A DNA stretch of 64,000 nt from Sphingopyxis terrae subsp. terrae NBRC 15098 (GTDB lineage Bacteria > Pseudomonadota > Alphaproteobacteria > Sphingomonadales > Sphingomonadaceae). The notes under the pieces were generated by a model. That model searched no databases and was not told where the DNA came from. It saw nothing but the letters and a program-made list of their open reading frames with translations. Below, piece by piece: positions 19,452 through 29,136 of the stretch. Within the stretch, counting starts at the first letter, position 1. Every line of letters begins with the position of its first letter. Location: NCBI RefSeq assembly GCF_001598815.1, contig NZ_BCZQ01000014.1, positions 118,857 through 182,856 of the forward strand, in the 5' to 3' direction. Made by a program: the position numbers and the translations under genes.

Positions 19452-19478
19452 GGGCGGTCCGCAAGGGCCGCCCTTTTT
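19452..19478 (+). terminator. Rho-independent terminator of carD
   Basis: GGGCGGTCC-GCAA-GGGCCGCCC stem-loop followed by TTTTTCG. It lies 23 bp after carD and just before the convergent end of truA. Confidence 0.9.
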
Positions 19479-19484
19479 CGTGGG

Positions 19485-20225
19485 TCAGGGATATTTTGCT
19501 TCGATGAAATAGAGGCCGTCGGGCGGTGCGTTGAGGCCGAGCGCCTGCCGGTCGGCGGCATCGAGCGCGGCCTTCAAATCGCGCGTCGACCATTTGCCTT
19601 CGCCGACGAGGGTGAGGCAGCCGACCATCGATCGAACCTGATGATGCAGAAAGCTGCGCGCCGCGGCTTCGATGACGATTTCGTCGCCATGGCGGCTGAC
19701 CGACAGGCGGTCGAGCGTCTTCACCGCGCTTTCGGCCTGGCAATGCACCGAGCGGAAGGTGGTGAAATCGTGCCGTCCCACCAGCGCCTGTGCCGCGCCG
19801 TGCATCGCTTCGGCATCCAGCGGCTTCGCAAATTGCCAGGCGAGCCCCTTGTCCCAGGTCAGCGGCGCGCGGCGGTTGACGATGCGATATTCATAGGCGC
19901 GGCCGACGCACGAAAAGCGCGCGTGCCAGTCGTCGGCGACCGTCTCGCACGCAAGGATCGCCACCGGCGCGGGGCGAAGCTGGGCGTTCAGCGCTTCCAT
20001 CAGGCGAAAGGGCTGGATCGCCTTTTCGATGTCGACATGCGCGCGCATCGCGATCGCATGCACCCCGGCGTCGGTGCGCCCGGCGCCGTGAACGGGCGCC
20101 GTTTCGGCGGTGATGCGCGTGACGGCTTCCTCGATCGCTTGCTGGACGCTGGGGCCATGCGACTGGCGCTGCCAGCCCATGAAGGGGCGGCCGTCATATT
20201 CGATGGTGAGGGCGAAGCGGGTCAT
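19485..20225 (-). CDS. truA: tRNA pseudouridine(38-40) synthase
   Basis: A 246-residue synthase that isomerises uridines 38-40 in the tRNA anticodon stem. It contains the catalytic-Asp motif [11 protein letters not shown] (about residues 46-56) and the family segments [16 protein letters not shown] at the N-terminus and [11 protein letters not shown] near residue 195. It overlaps fmt by 4 nt, so fmt-truA are translationally coupled on the minus strand. Confidence 0.95.
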   Translation of the reverse strand: MTRFALTIEYDGRPFMGWQRQSHGPSVQQAIEEAVTRITAETAPVHGAGRTDAGVHAIAMRAHVDIEKAIQPFRLMEALNAQLRPAPVAILACETVADDWHARFSCVGRAYEYRIVNRRAPLTWDKGLAWQFAKPLDAEAMHGAAQALVGRHDFTTFRSVHCQAESAVKTLDRLSVSRHGDEIVIEAAARSFLHHQVRSMVGCLTLVGEGKWSTRDLKAALDAADRQALGLNAPPDGLYFIEAKYP

Positions 20226-21142
20226 GCCAGCCGCGTCCCCGCAGTTATGGGCCGACCGCGCAGCAGTTCGGCGGCGTCCATCGCCGGCTTGCCCGCGCGC
20301 TGCACCCGGGTGGCGCGGATCGCGCCGGGGTTGCAGGCGATGGTCAGCGCATCGTCGAGCGTGACGCCGGGCGCGGCGCCGGCGACGGTGTCGGCGGGAT
20401 GCACGACATCGGCCGCGAGGATCTTGTATCGCTCGCCCTCCAGCTCGAAAAAGGCGCCGGGCACCGGGTTGAACGCGCGAATCTGGCGTTCGGTCTGGGG
20501 CGCGCTGACCAGAAAATCGAGCCGGGCCTCGCTCTTGTCGATCTTGGCGGCATAGGTGGCGCCGTCATCCGGCTGCGGCACGGGCGGACAGGCGGACAGG
20601 TCGGCCAGCACCTCGACCATCAGCGCCGCGCCCATTGCGGCGAGTTCGTCGGTCAATTCGCCCGCGGTCTTGCCCGCGACCGGCGTGCGGCCGATCAGCC
20701 GCATACCGCCGGTGTCGAGCCCGGCATCCATCTGCATGATGGTGACGCCCGTTTCGGTATCGCCCGCCAGAATCGCGCGCTGCACGGGCGCCGCGCCGCG
20801 CCAGCGCGGCAGGATCGAGCCATGGACGTTGAGGCAGCCTTCGCGTGGGCTCTCGAGGATCGCCTGCGGCAGAATGAGGCCATAGGCGGCGACCACCGCG
20901 ACATCGAGGTCGAGCGCGGCGAACTCGGCCTGCGCCTCTTCGGTCCGCAGGCTCTTCGGCGTGCGGACGGGCAGGCCGTGCGCCTCCGCCCAGAGGTGGA
21001 CCGCGCTCTGCTGGAGCTTCTTGCCGCGCTGCGCCGGGCGCGGCGGCTGGGTGTAAACCGCCACGATCTCATGCCCCGCCGCGTGGAGCGCGGCGAGCGT
21101 CGGCACCGCAAAGGGCGGCGTTCCCATGAAGGCAATGCGCAT
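20222..21142 (-). CDS. fmt: Methionyl-tRNA formyltransferase
   Basis: A 306-residue enzyme that formylates initiator Met-tRNA using 10-formyl-THF. It shows [12 protein letters not shown] at the N-terminus, the folate-site motif [17 protein letters not shown] (about residues 107-123), and [11 protein letters not shown] start at ATG 21142 rather than 33 nt upstream because the [11 protein letters not shown] start is standard. def, the deformylase that reverses this step on nascent proteins, is nearby on the opposite strand after recR. Confidence 0.95.
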   Translation of the reverse strand: MRIAFMGTPPFAVPTLAALHAAGHEIVAVYTQPPRPAQRGKKLQQSAVHLWAEAHGLPVRTPKSLRTEEAQAEFAALDLDVAVVAAYGLILPQAILESPREGCLNVHGSILPRWRGAAPVQRAILAGDTETGVTIMQMDAGLDTGGMRLIGRTPVAGKTAGELTDELAAMGAALMVEVLADLSACPPVPQPDDGATYAAKIDKSEARLDFLVSAPQTERQIRAFNPVPGAFFELEGERYKILAADVVHPADTVAGAAPGVTLDDALTIACNPGAIRATRVQRAGKPAMDAAELLRGRPITAGTRLA

Positions 21143-21193
21143 GGGCAGCGCCTTTGGAGGAGGCAGGCGCGACATTCAAGCCCATCAAGCTCC

Positions 21194-21277
21194 AGTGCCC
21201 CTGCGAAGGCAGGGGCCTATCTCCGCCGGTTCCAACTTGCACCGTCCGGAGATGGGTTCCTGCCTTCGCAGGAACAC
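21194..21277. repeat. Palindromic repeat family B, inverted pair
   Basis: Left arm with CCCCTGCGAAGGCAGGGG (about 21194-21222) and inverted right arm with TTCCTGCCTTCGCAGGAA (about 21250-21277), in the divergent fmt/recR gap. It belongs to the same family as the 22494, 29137 and 37420 loci. Confidence 0.9.
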
Positions 21278-21320
21278 GGGGAATGTTGTGCATATCTTGC
21301 ACACCCATTACCACCGCCGC

Positions 21321-21917
21321 ATGGCGTCTACCGAAATCGAAGCCCTCGTTCAGCAACTCGCCCGGCTCCCCGGCCTTGGCCCGCGGTCGGCGCGGCGCGC
21401 GGTGCTGCATCTGATGAAAAAACGCGAGAGCAGTTTCGCGCCCTTGCTCGCGGCGCTCCAGACGGTGTCCGAGCGGCTGGTGACGTGCGGCATCTGCGGC
21501 AATGTCGATACCAGCGACCCCTGCGCGATCTGCGCCGATCCGCGCCGCGACCCACGCAGCCTGTGCGTGGTCGAGGAAGTGTCGGACCTTTGGGCGCTCG
21601 ACAAGTCGCGGCTGTTTCCCGGCAAATATCATGTGCTGGGCGGCCGCCTGTCGGCGCTGGAAGGCGTGCGGCCGCAGGATCTGAGCATCGACGCGCTGGT
21701 GGCGCGCGTCGCGGCGGGCGGCATCGACGAGGTGGTGCTGGCGATGAACGCGACGCTGGAGGGGCAAACGACGGCGCATTATCTCGCCGAGCGGCTGGAG
21801 GGCTATCCGGTGCGGCTGACGCAGCTTGCGCATGGTCTGCCGGTGGGGGGCGAGCTCGATTATCTCGACGAGGGGACGCTGGCGCAGGCGCTGCGGGCGC
21901 GGCGTCCGGTCTCTTGA
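21321..21917 (+). CDS. recR: Recombination mediator RecR
   Basis: A 198-residue RecR protein that loads RecA with RecF/RecO at gaps. A helix-hairpin-helix region ([19 protein letters not shown]), a C4 zinc finger ([16 protein letters not shown], about residues 56-71), and a Toprim domain ([13 protein letters not shown]...YHVLGG) are in the expected order. ATG 21321 chosen; upstream in-frame sequence is repeat. def follows 31 nt later. Confidence 0.95.
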   Translation: MASTEIEALVQQLARLPGLGPRSARRAVLHLMKKRESSFAPLLAALQTVSERLVTCGICGNVDTSDPCAICADPRRDPRSLCVVEEVSDLWALDKSRLFPGKYHVLGGRLSALEGVRPQDLSIDALVARVAAGGIDEVVLAMNATLEGQTTAHYLAERLEGYPVRLTQLAHGLPVGGELDYLDEGTLAQALRARRPVS

Positions 21918-21948
21918 CGGAAGCGCCGTCAGTCCATACCTCGCACGC

Positions 21949-22482
21949 ATGGCCATCCTACCCATCATAGAGACCCCCGATCCGCGGTTGCGCGTCATTT
22001 CGAAGCCCGTCGAGACGTTCGACGCCGAGCTGAAGCAGCTGGTCGCCGACATGTTCGAGACGATGTACGACGCCCCCGGCATCGGGCTTGCCGCGATCCA
22101 GGTCGGGGTGCCGAAGCGCATTCTCGTCATCGATCTGCAGGAGCCCGATCCCGAGGACGAGGAAGGCAAGAAGGTAATCCGCGAGCCGCGCGTCTTCATC
22201 AATCCCGTCTTTTCGGACGAGAGCGAGGAACATAGCGTCTATCAGGAAGGCTGCCTGTCGGTCCCCGAGCAATATGCCGATGTAACGCGCCCCGCCGAAG
22301 TCACGGTCGATTGGCAGGACGTGGACGGCAAGCACCACCAGGAGCGCATGACCGGCCTGATGGCGACGTGCATCCAGCACGAGCATGACCATCTGGAAGG
22401 CATATTGTTCATCGACCATCTGTCGCGGCTGAAGCGCGAGATGGTGCTGAAGAAGCTCGCGAAGCTGCGGAAAGCAGCCTGA
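21949..22482 (+). CDS. def: Peptide deformylase
   Basis: A 177-residue metalloenzyme that removes formyl from nascent proteins. The three active-site motifs are intact: GIGLAAIQVG (about 45), EGCLSVP (about 103) and QHEHDHLEG (about 145), giving the Cys and two His iron ligands. Downstream of recR on the same strand; followed by a family B repeat pair. Confidence 0.96.
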   Translation: MAILPIIETPDPRLRVISKPVETFDAELKQLVADMFETMYDAPGIGLAAIQVGVPKRILVIDLQEPDPEDEEGKKVIREPRVFINPVFSDESEEHSVYQEGCLSVPEQYADVTRPAEVTVDWQDVDGKHHQERMTGLMATCIQHEHDHLEGILFIDHLSRLKREMVLKKLAKLRKAA

Positions 22483-22493
22483 GCCGAAATTTT

Positions 22494-22584
22494 GTGACCT
22501 GTTCCCCCGCGAAGGCGGGGGCTCATCACCGGCCGTTTCGGATTTCCGCCATCGGATGATGGGTCCCCGCCTTCGCGGGGACAC
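22494..22584. repeat. Palindromic repeat family B, inverted pair
   Basis: Left arm with CCCCCGCGAAGGCGGGGG and TCATC (22494-22527), inverted right arm with TCCCCGCCTTCGCGGGGA (22555-22584). It sits in the convergent gap between def and grpE. Confidence 0.92.
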
Positions 22585-22608
22585 ACGCAATGGGTGTAGG
22601 GCGGAAAA

Positions 22609-23160
22609 TCAATCCGCCTTCTTGGCGACTCCCACCATCGCGGGGCGCAGCAGGCGGTCCTTCATCATATAGCCAGCCTGCATTTCCTGTACGATCGTGC
22701 CGGCGTCCTTGTCGCTGGGGATTTCGAGCATCGCCTGATGCTGGTTCGGGTCGAGCGGCAGGCCGATCGCGGCGATGCGCGTGATGCCGTGGCGTTCGAA
22801 CACGCTCATCAGTTCGCGCTCGGTCGCCTCGAGCCCGGTGAGCAACGGCTTGATCGCCTCGTCGGCGCGCTGATCTTCGCTGAGCGAAGCGAGCGCGCGG
22901 CCGAGATTGTCGGCGACCGACAGGATATCGCGCGCGAATTTGGTCGCGGCATAAGCGTGCGCGTCGGCAATTTCCTTTTCGGCGCGGCGGCGCACATTCT
23001 GCGTTTCGGCGCGCGCGTAGAGCAGATCCTGCTGCACCGCGGCAAGTTGTTCGGCGAGCTTGCCCGCTTCGTCCTGAGCGGGGGCTTCGGCAGCCGCAGC
23101 GGCTTCGGTTTCCGGGGCCTGGCCGTCTTCGACCGGCGTTTCGTTTTCGATGTTCGTCAT
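22609..23160 (-). CDS. grpE: Nucleotide exchange factor GrpE
   Basis: A 183-residue DnaK co-chaperone that exchanges ADP for ATP. A low-complexity acidic N-terminus (to about residue 35) precedes the long coiled coil (LAEQLAAVQQDLLYARAETQNVRRRAEKE) and the C-terminal beta domain with GIPLDPNQHQAMLEIP-like signature. It follows hrcA by 4 nt, a conserved heat-shock pairing. Confidence 0.95.
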   Translation of the reverse strand: MTNIENETPVEDGQAPETEAAAAAEAPAQDEAGKLAEQLAAVQQDLLYARAETQNVRRRAEKEIADAHAYAATKFARDILSVADNLGRALASLSEDQRADEAIKPLLTGLEATERELMSVFERHGITRIAAIGLPLDPNQHQAMLEIPSDKDAGTIVQEMQAGYMMKDRLLRPAMVGVAKKAD

Positions 23161-23164
23161 AACC

Positions 23165-24208
23165 CTATCGTATCAGTCTTGAGAGCGATTGTGCTGTAAA
23201 ATCCACCATGGGAACGATGCGCGCATAGTTCAAGCGGGTCGGGCCGATAACCCCGACGACGCCGACCACCCGTCCATCCGATCCGCGATAGGGCGCGGCG
23301 ATAACCGACGAACCCGACAGCGAAAAGAGCTTGTTCTCCGACCCGATGAAAATGCGCGTCGCGCTGCCTTCGCGCGCGCTGTCGAGCAGGCCGGCGATGT
23401 CCTGCTTTGTTTCGAGCTCGTCGAGCAGCTGGCGCACCCGGTCGAGATCGCCGACCGCGCTGTCGTCGAGCAGATTCGCCTGCCCGCGCACGATCAGCAC
23501 CGGCCGGTCGGCGCCGTCGACCGACCAGATGGCCAGCCCGCGCGAAACCAGATCGGCGGCGGCGCGGTCGATCGCGATCCGTTCGTCCTCTATCTCGCGC
23601 CGCACCCGTGCCATTGCCTCGGCCAGCGTCAGGCCGCCGAGCATCGCAGAGATATAATTGCCCGCCTCGACCAGCGCCGACGGACCCAATCCGGCGGGCA
23701 GGTCGATGACGCGGTTTTCGACCGATCCATCGCCCGCGACGAGGACGACGAGCGCCTGACGGTCGGCCATCGGAACGAAGGCGACCTGCTTGAGCACGCG
23801 TTCATGCTTGGGAACGAGGACAAGGCCGGCGCAGGCCGAAAGCCCCGACAGCGTGGCCGTCGCCTGCGCCAGTGCGCTTTCGATCGGGCCGCCTTCGGCA
23901 AGGCTTGCCTCGATCTGCGCGCGATCCTCGGCCGAGGGTTCGGCGACCTGCATCATCCCGTCGACGAACAGGCGCAGCCCCTGTTCGGTCGGCAGGCGTC
24001 CGGCGCTGGTGTGCGGGCTTGCGAGCAGGCCGAGCTCTTCGAGATCCTGCATGACGTTGCGGATCGAAGCGGGCGACAGGTTGAGCGTCGCCAGCTTCGA
24101 CAGCGTGCGCGATCCGACCGGTTGACCATTTTCCAGATAGGCATCGACGACGAGCCGGAACACGTCGCGCGCGCGCGTCGTCAATTCGGTGATCGGCGGG
24201 GTCGTCAT
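23165..24208 (-). CDS. hrcA: Heat-inducible transcription repressor HrcA
   Basis: A 347-residue repressor that binds CIRCE elements and is tuned by GroEL. The N-terminal winged helix (SRTLSKLATLNLSPASIRNVMQDLEELG) and the family stretches AGRLPTEQGLRLFVDG and NVIGPTRLNYARIVPMVD-like C-terminus are clear. It is first in an hrcA-grpE operon. I see no CIRCE-type inverted repeat just upstream, so it is probably not autoregulated from here. Confidence 0.95.
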   Translation of the reverse strand: MTTPPITELTTRARDVFRLVVDAYLENGQPVGSRTLSKLATLNLSPASIRNVMQDLEELGLLASPHTSAGRLPTEQGLRLFVDGMMQVAEPSAEDRAQIEASLAEGGPIESALAQATATLSGLSACAGLVLVPKHERVLKQVAFVPMADRQALVVLVAGDGSVENRVIDLPAGLGPSALVEAGNYISAMLGGLTLAEAMARVRREIEDERIAIDRAAADLVSRGLAIWSVDGADRPVLIVRGQANLLDDSAVGDLDRVRQLLDELETKQDIAGLLDSAREGSATRIFIGSENKLFSLSGSSVIAAPYRGSDGRVVGVVGVIGPTRLNYARIVPMVDFTAQSLSRLIR

Positions 24209-24217
24209 GGTATGGAT

Positions 24218-25405
24218 TTAGGGATGCGAAGGGGCGGGGGCAAGCATCGCGCTGCCCGCGGCTCCGTCCGGCTGGGCCTGCCGAGGCGGCGCGAGGATCG
24301 CGCGATAGAGGCGCGCGACGCTTTCGGATGCGGCGTGCCAGGAAAAGGCGGCGCTTCTTGCGCGTGCGGCGGCGCCCATTGCGCGCCGCGCGTCGCCGTC
24401 CTCAATGAGCCGAACGAGCACGTCCGAATAGGCGCGGCGGTCGCCGGGCGTGCATAGATGACCCGTTTCGCCCTCCACGATCAGCGCGCTCGCGCTCGGC
24501 GCATCGGCGCTGACCACGGGCAGGCCCGATGCCATCGCCTCGAGCACGACATTGCCAAAGGCTTCGGTCGTGCTCGGGTTGAGCATGATGTCGGCGCTGG
24601 CAACCGCGTGGGCGAGTTCCTGTCCGTCGAGATGGCCGGTAAGCACGGCGGACGGCAGCGCTGCAAAAGCCTCGGTCGCCGGTCCTGCGCCGACCACAAG
24701 CGGCGTGACTGGGTGGCTGGACAGCAATTCGCGCAATATCGCGACATATTCCTCGACGCCCTTTTCCAGCACCAGGCGACCGAAGAAGAGGATGACGATC
24801 CGGTCGTCGGCGATTCCGCGCGTGCGGCGCCATTCCAGGCTGCGCTGCGACGGCGCGAAAAGGTCGCGATCGACGCCGCGACTCCACAGGCTGACCCGGT
24901 CGTCGCCGCGTAGCGAGCGCATCTCGTCGATAAGACCCGGAGTCGGGGCGAGAACATGATCGGCGCGGCGATAGAAACGATGGATGTGGCGGTCGACCAC
25001 GGGCCGCAGCCAGTCGAGGCCGTAATAGCCGAGATAGGTTTCGAACCGCGTGTGCAGGCTGACGACAAGCGGCGTGCCGCGATCGAGGGCGAAGGTCTGC
25101 GCGCGGGTGCCGAGAATATCGGGGGTCGCGACATGGATGATGTCGGGCGCGAACCGCATCAGGTCGCGGCGGGTGGCACGGGGCAGGCCGAGCGCGAGCC
25201 GAAATTCGCTGCGCACCGGCAGCGCGACCGACGGCACCGGAACCAGGTCGCCCGCCGGTTCGAACGCCGGCGTGTCGGTGACGGGAGAATAGACCCGCAC
25301 CGCGGCGCCCGCATGCTGCTCGAGATGCGCGACAAGGCGGTTGAGCGCCTGGTTCGCGCCTTCGCGCACATAGTTGTAATTTCCCGTAAATAACGCGATC
25401 CGCAC
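24218..25405 (-). CDS. GT4-family glycosyltransferase
   Basis: A 395-residue GT-B glycosyltransferase resembling GDP-mannose-dependent alpha-mannosyltransferases. The N-terminal acceptor half has FTGNYNYVREGANQAL, and the C-terminal donor half has FFGRLVLEKGVEEYV, then NPSTTEAFGNVVLEAMASGLPVV with the E-x7-E motif. I start at GTG 25405 because it lies one base after the stop of gtrA with AGGTGTAAG upstream; the longer frame would run into gtrA. Likely glycosylates a lipid or envelope acceptor. Part of a minus-strand operon with gtrA and the ferritin-like gene. Confidence 0.85.
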   Translation of the reverse strand: MRIALFTGNYNYVREGANQALNRLVAHLEQHAGAAVRVYSPVTDTPAFEPAGDLVPVPSVALPVRSEFRLALGLPRATRRDLMRFAPDIIHVATPDILGTRAQTFALDRGTPLVVSLHTRFETYLGYYGLDWLRPVVDRHIHRFYRRADHVLAPTPGLIDEMRSLRGDDRVSLWSRGVDRDLFAPSQRSLEWRRTRGIADDRIVILFFGRLVLEKGVEEYVAILRELLSSHPVTPLVVGAGPATEAFAALPSAVLTGHLDGQELAHAVASADIMLNPSTTEAFGNVVLEAMASGLPVVSADAPSASALIVEGETGHLCTPGDRRAYSDVLVRLIEDGDARRAMGAAARARSAAFSWHAASESVARLYRAILAPPRQAQPDGAAGSAMLAPAPSHP

Positions 25406-25406
25406 C

Positions 25407-25877
25407 TTACACCTGTCGAAAATTGAGCACCGCGTTGAGCACGAACATCGCGAGCCCGGCAAAGACGGACACGATCACGCGGGCGACGAGATAGTGGATG
25501 GCGGTCCATTTCAGCAAGGCGACAAAGAGCAGGATGGTGATCGCCATGCCCACCCCCGCGTTGACCAGAAAGATCAGATAGCCTGACCCGATGGCGCGAT
25601 CGGTGCCGCGAAATATCCACGAACGGCCGAGCGCATAATGCAGGCTGTTCGAGGTCAGAAAGCCGATCGCCGCCGCGGGCACCGCCTGCATCCTGCCCCA
25701 TTGCACCAGGCCCCAGAGCACGGCGAGACCGACCAGAAAGACGGCGCTGCTGACCGCCGTGTTCTTGAGCAGCATGCCGCCGACGCGGCGATTGAACAGG
25801 CGCGACGCCAGCCCGGCTTCGCCCGCCGGGGCCTGTCCGTTGGCGGGCAATTCCGCCCCTGCACTATAGTCGGTCAT
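25407..25877 (-). CDS. GtrA family membrane protein
   Basis: A 156-residue protein with four hydrophobic helices typical of GtrA/DPMS-like flippases for undecaprenyl-linked sugars (FLTSNSLHYALGRSWIFRG is the conserved middle). Translationally coupled to its neighbours: it overlaps the upstream ferritin-like gene by 4 nt and is separated from the glycosyltransferase by one base. The context supports lipid-linked sugar export to an envelope polymer or lipid. Confidence 0.85.
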   Translation of the reverse strand: MTDYSAGAELPANGQAPAGEAGLASRLFNRRVGGMLLKNTAVSSAVFLVGLAVLWGLVQWGRMQAVPAAAIGFLTSNSLHYALGRSWIFRGTDRAIGSGYLIFLVNAGVGMAITILLFVALLKWTAIHYLVARVIVSVFAGLAMFVLNAVLNFRQV

Positions 25878-26569
25878 GCAGCGGCGTGGGCCGCGAGCGG
25901 GCGATCGCCATAGGCTTCATCATCGCGCGCATCGGGCCAGGCGGTGCGGCGCCCGACCCACGGGTTGAGGAAGAGCCACGGCAGCTTGATGAACAGCAAT
26001 TCGGAATGGATGAAGGCATCGATAGCGCGTTCCCACCAGCGCGGGCGGCGGCGACCGTGGGCGACCAGCCAGGCTTCATAAGGAGCCCAGTGGCTCGGTT
26101 CGTCCTTGTGGATGATCCGGAAAATCCGGGTCAGGATCGGATCGTCGAGCACGAAGCGGTTCTTCAGCAGGGTTTCGACCTGCTTGTAGCCGCGCCGTTC
26201 GGTCAGCGCGATGACGCGGCAGAGCCGTTCGAACAGCTCGTCGCGATCGATGACCGCCTGCGTATCGAGCTTGTCGATCGGCGTGCGAAAGACGATTTCG
26301 ACGAAGCGGTCGATATGCCCGAAGGTGCGATCGACATCGAGCGGCATCGAGCCGCGCCGTTCGAACCAGCGACGAAACATCATATAATGTTTGCGCTCGT
26401 CGCCGCGGTGGCTTTCGATCGCGGCGATCAAGGCTAGATCGTCGGGCGTCCGCGCGCGAACCGCTTCGATAACCCGGTCGATCGCGGTATAGCCGCGATG
26501 TTCGTTATAAATATAGATCGACCCGAGTACGAGCAGATAGCGTTCGCGCAACCAGCGCAGCATAGGCAT
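25874..26569 (-). CDS. Ferritin-like (putative diiron) protein
   Basis: A 231-residue cytoplasmic helical protein without a family name I can assign firmly. It has two half-sites of a ferritin-like diiron centre: Glu23 with E58-x-x-H61 (DERKHY), and a later Glu (TERRGY) with a second E-x-x-H (DEPSHW). That spacing is the carboxylate-bridged diiron pattern. It is the first gene of a tight operon with gtrA and a glycosyltransferase, so it may hydroxylate or desaturate a lipid that is then glycosylated (inference). Confidence 0.6.
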   Translation of the reverse strand: MPMLRWLRERYLLVLGSIYIYNEHRGYTAIDRVIEAVRARTPDDLALIAAIESHRGDERKHYMMFRRWFERRGSMPLDVDRTFGHIDRFVEIVFRTPIDKLDTQAVIDRDELFERLCRVIALTERRGYKQVETLLKNRFVLDDPILTRIFRIIHKDEPSHWAPYEAWLVAHGRRRPRWWERAIDAFIHSELLFIKLPWLFLNPWVGRRTAWPDARDDEAYGDRPLAAHAAA

Positions 26570-26750
26570 CTCCCACCAAAGCGACTGATTATCACCCTTC
26601 GCGGCGCTAGTCGAATGGCGCGATGCCGCTTTGTCGCCCTGCTTTGCCGAAATCGGGTCGAGCTGCGCGATGAAAACAGGTGCATCGGATGCATCTTATG
26701 CCTAGCCTTCGTCAAGGTTCGAGCGGTCTGGGCCGCGGGGAGAGAAAAGC

Positions 26751-27551
26751 ATGACGACACGTCCGCTCGATCGCGACGATCCGCTCGACGATTTCGACCG
26801 GCGGACGATCCGGCTGCTCGGCACCGACCGGCTCGTCTATGTGACGGGCGGCGGCCCGGCGGTGATCGTGATGACCGAGATGCCGGGGATCAGCCCGCAT
26901 GTCGCGCGGTTCGCGCGCTGGGTCCGCGATGCGGGCTTCACCGTCTATATGCCGCATATCTTCGGGAAGGACGGCGCGGTGCCGCGCATGCCGGGCGCAT
27001 TGTTCACGATGATCGGCGGGTGCATCAGCCGCCAGTTCCGCGCTTTTCAGGCGAACGAAAGCTCGCCGGCGACGCAGTGGCTGCGCGCGCTCGCGGCGCT
27101 GGCGCATGAAGAATGCGGCGGCAACGGCGTCGGCGCGATCGGCATGTGCTTTACCGGCAATTTTGCGCTGTCGATGATGCTTGAGCCCGCGGTGCTCGCG
27201 CCGGTGCTCGCGCAGCCCTCGCTGCCGCTCAACGATCCTGCGGGAATGCATATCGCGCCCGATGAGCTGGCGGCGGTGAAGGCGCGGATGGAGGCCGAGG
27301 ATCTGACCGTGCTCGCCTATCGCTTCGCGGGCGACAAATTTTGCAAGGCGGCGCGCTTTGCGGCGTATGCGGACGCGCTGGGCGACCGCTTCGTCGGCCG
27401 CGTCCTGCCCGACGAGGCGGCGAACCCCGACAGTCCGATGAAAAACCCGCACAGCGTCGTCACCATCCACCTGATCGACGAGGCAGGCCAGCCGACGGTG
27501 CAGGCGCGGGACGAAATCCTCGATTTCTTCAAGATGCGGTTGAGTGGATGA
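26751..27551 (+). CDS. Dienelactone hydrolase family protein
   Basis: A 266-residue alpha/beta hydrolase of the DLH family. The nucleophile elbow is G-M-C-F-T-G (Cys about residue 144), as expected for Cys-type dienelactone hydrolases. A C-terminal SVVTIHLIDEAG supplies the candidate His/Asp region. The natural substrate is unknown. Preceded by a good ribosome binding site (GGGGAGAG). Located 45 bp before rph, possibly co-transcribed. Confidence 0.82.
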   Translation: MTTRPLDRDDPLDDFDRRTIRLLGTDRLVYVTGGGPAVIVMTEMPGISPHVARFARWVRDAGFTVYMPHIFGKDGAVPRMPGALFTMIGGCISRQFRAFQANESSPATQWLRALAALAHEECGGNGVGAIGMCFTGNFALSMMLEPAVLAPVLAQPSLPLNDPAGMHIAPDELAAVKARMEAEDLTVLAYRFAGDKFCKAARFAAYADALGDRFVGRVLPDEAANPDSPMKNPHSVVTIHLIDEAGQPTVQARDEILDFFKMRLSG

Positions 27552-27596
27552 CGGCGCGCGCCTAAGAGCCGCGCCTTCAACGATGAAAGGAATATC

Positions 27597-28313
27597 ATGC
27601 GACCCTCCGGCCGCGCGCCCGACCAGATGCGCCCCATCGCCATCGAAACCGAATTCACCATCCACGCCGAAGGCAGCGTGCTGGTAAGCTTCGGCAACAC
27701 CAAGGTGCTCGTCACCGCCAGCGTCGAGGAGAAGGTGCCGCCCTTCCTGCGCGGCAAGGGGCAGGGCTGGGTGACCGCCGAATATGGCATGCTGCCCCGC
27801 GCGACGCACACGCGCGGCAGCCGCGAGGCGGCGAAGGGCAAGCAGTCGGGACGGACGCAGGAAATTCAGCGGCTTATCGGGCGCAGCTTGCGCGCCGTCG
27901 TCGATATGAAGAAGCTCGGCGAGCGCCAGATCGTGATCGATTGCGACGTGATCCAGGCCGACGGCGGCACGCGCACCGCGTCGATTTCGGGCGCGTGGGT
28001 CGCGCTGCGGCTTGCGGTCGACAAGCTGATCGCGGCCAAGGCGATTGCGGAAGACCCGATCGAGGACAAGGTCGCGGCGATTTCCTGCGGCATGTATCAG
28101 GGCACCGCCGTCCTCGACCTCGACTATGACGAGGATTCGAACGCCGAAGCCGACGGCAATTTCGTGCTGACCGGCAAGGGCCAGATTGTCGAAGTGCAGG
28201 CGAGCGCCGAAGGCGCGACCTATGACGAGGAAGGCTTGCTGCGCCTCCTCCGCCTCGCGCGCATCGGCTGCGGCGAGATTTTCGCGGCGCAGGACAAGGC
28301 GGTGGGACGATAG
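27597..28313 (+). CDS. rph: Ribonuclease PH
   Basis: A 238-residue phosphorolytic 3'-5' exoribonuclease that trims tRNA 3' ends. It has the standard [16 protein letters not shown] start, [20 protein letters not shown], the [15 protein letters not shown] segment (about residues 85-99) and the phosphate-binding [16 protein letters not shown]. Length and motifs are complete. rdgB follows after a palindromic repeat. Confidence 0.96.
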   Translation: MRPSGRAPDQMRPIAIETEFTIHAEGSVLVSFGNTKVLVTASVEEKVPPFLRGKGQGWVTAEYGMLPRATHTRGSREAAKGKQSGRTQEIQRLIGRSLRAVVDMKKLGERQIVIDCDVIQADGGTRTASISGAWVALRLAVDKLIAAKAIAEDPIEDKVAAISCGMYQGTAVLDLDYDEDSNAEADGNFVLTGKGQIVEVQASAEGATYDEEGLLRLLRLARIGCGEIFAAQDKAVGR

Positions 28314-28325
28314 AGTCTGATTTGA

Positions 28326-28473
28326 GTTCACGCGAAGACGCGAAGGCGCGAAGATGTAGCGTTTGCCGCGAAGCGGCCTCCTTTATCCCCGTCGCGTCAT
28401 GACGCATCGTCGATATTAAAGGGGCCTGTCAGCCCGGAGCTTCTTCTTCGCGCCTTCGCGTCTTCGCGTGAAC
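28326..28473. repeat. Palindromic repeat family E, inverted pair
   Basis: Left copy (28326-28353, core CGCGAAGACGCGAAGG) and inverted right copy (28446-28473, core CCTTCGCGTCTTCGCG) surround about 92 bp between rph and rdgB. No second locus of this family was seen in the window. Confidence 0.88.
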
Positions 28474-28491
28474 CAATTTAACCGACGGAAA

Positions 28492-29130
28492 ATGGATCAG
28501 CCGATGCCGTACCGCAAACTCACCCCAGGCAAACTCGTCATCGCGAGCCATAATGCGGGCAAGGTGCGCGAGATTCGGGCACTGCTGTTGCCTTATGGCA
28601 TCGAACCGGTGTCGGCGGGCGACCTGGGGCTTCCTGAACCCGACGAAACCGGGACGACATTCTGCGAAAATGCGCTGCTCAAGGCACATGCGAGTGCGTC
28701 GGCTGCGGGTCTTCCCGCGCTTGCCGACGACAGCGGGCTGGAGGTCGCGGCGCTGGGCGGGCGGCCCGGCGTCTATACGGCCGACTGGGCCGAACGGCAG
28801 TGGTTCGAGGGCGAAAAGGGGCGCGACTGGTATATGGCGATGGGAAAGGTCGAAGGCTTGCTCGCCGAGCAGGGGCCGGGCGTCGACCGCAGCGCCTGTT
28901 TCGTTTGCACGCTGGCGCTCGCCTGGCCTGACGGCCACGCCGAAATCTTCGAGGGCCGGGCGACTGGCAGCCTGACCTGGCCGCCGCGCGGTACGCTGGG
29001 GTTCGGTTATGATCCGGTCTTCGTACCGACCGGCAAGTCCCTGACTTATGCCGAGATCGATCCGGCCGAAAAACATGCGATCAGCCACCGGGCCGATGCC
29101 TTTGCGAAGCTGGTGGCGGGGGTGTTCTAG
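28492..29130 (+). CDS. rdgB: dITP/XTP pyrophosphatase (RdgB/HAM1)
   Basis: A 212-residue non-canonical purine NTP pyrophosphatase that cleans dITP/XTP pools. The substrate motif [12 protein letters not shown] (near residue 14), [12 protein letters not shown] and [17 protein letters not shown] (about residues 75-91) plus [11 protein letters not shown] are all present. I start at ATG 28492 after GACGGAA. A GTG 24 nt upstream lies in repeat sequence and is unlikely. Confidence 0.94.
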   Translation: MDQPMPYRKLTPGKLVIASHNAGKVREIRALLLPYGIEPVSAGDLGLPEPDETGTTFCENALLKAHASASAAGLPALADDSGLEVAALGGRPGVYTADWAERQWFEGEKGRDWYMAMGKVEGLLAEQGPGVDRSACFVCTLALAWPDGHAEIFEGRATGSLTWPPRGTLGFGYDPVFVPTGKSLTYAEIDPAEKHAISHRADAFAKLVAGVF

Positions 29131-29136
29131 ATCCTT

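Noticed and set aside
24209..24260. CIRCE element expected upstream of hrcA
   Set aside because: No 9-bp inverted repeat with 9-bp spacing is present.
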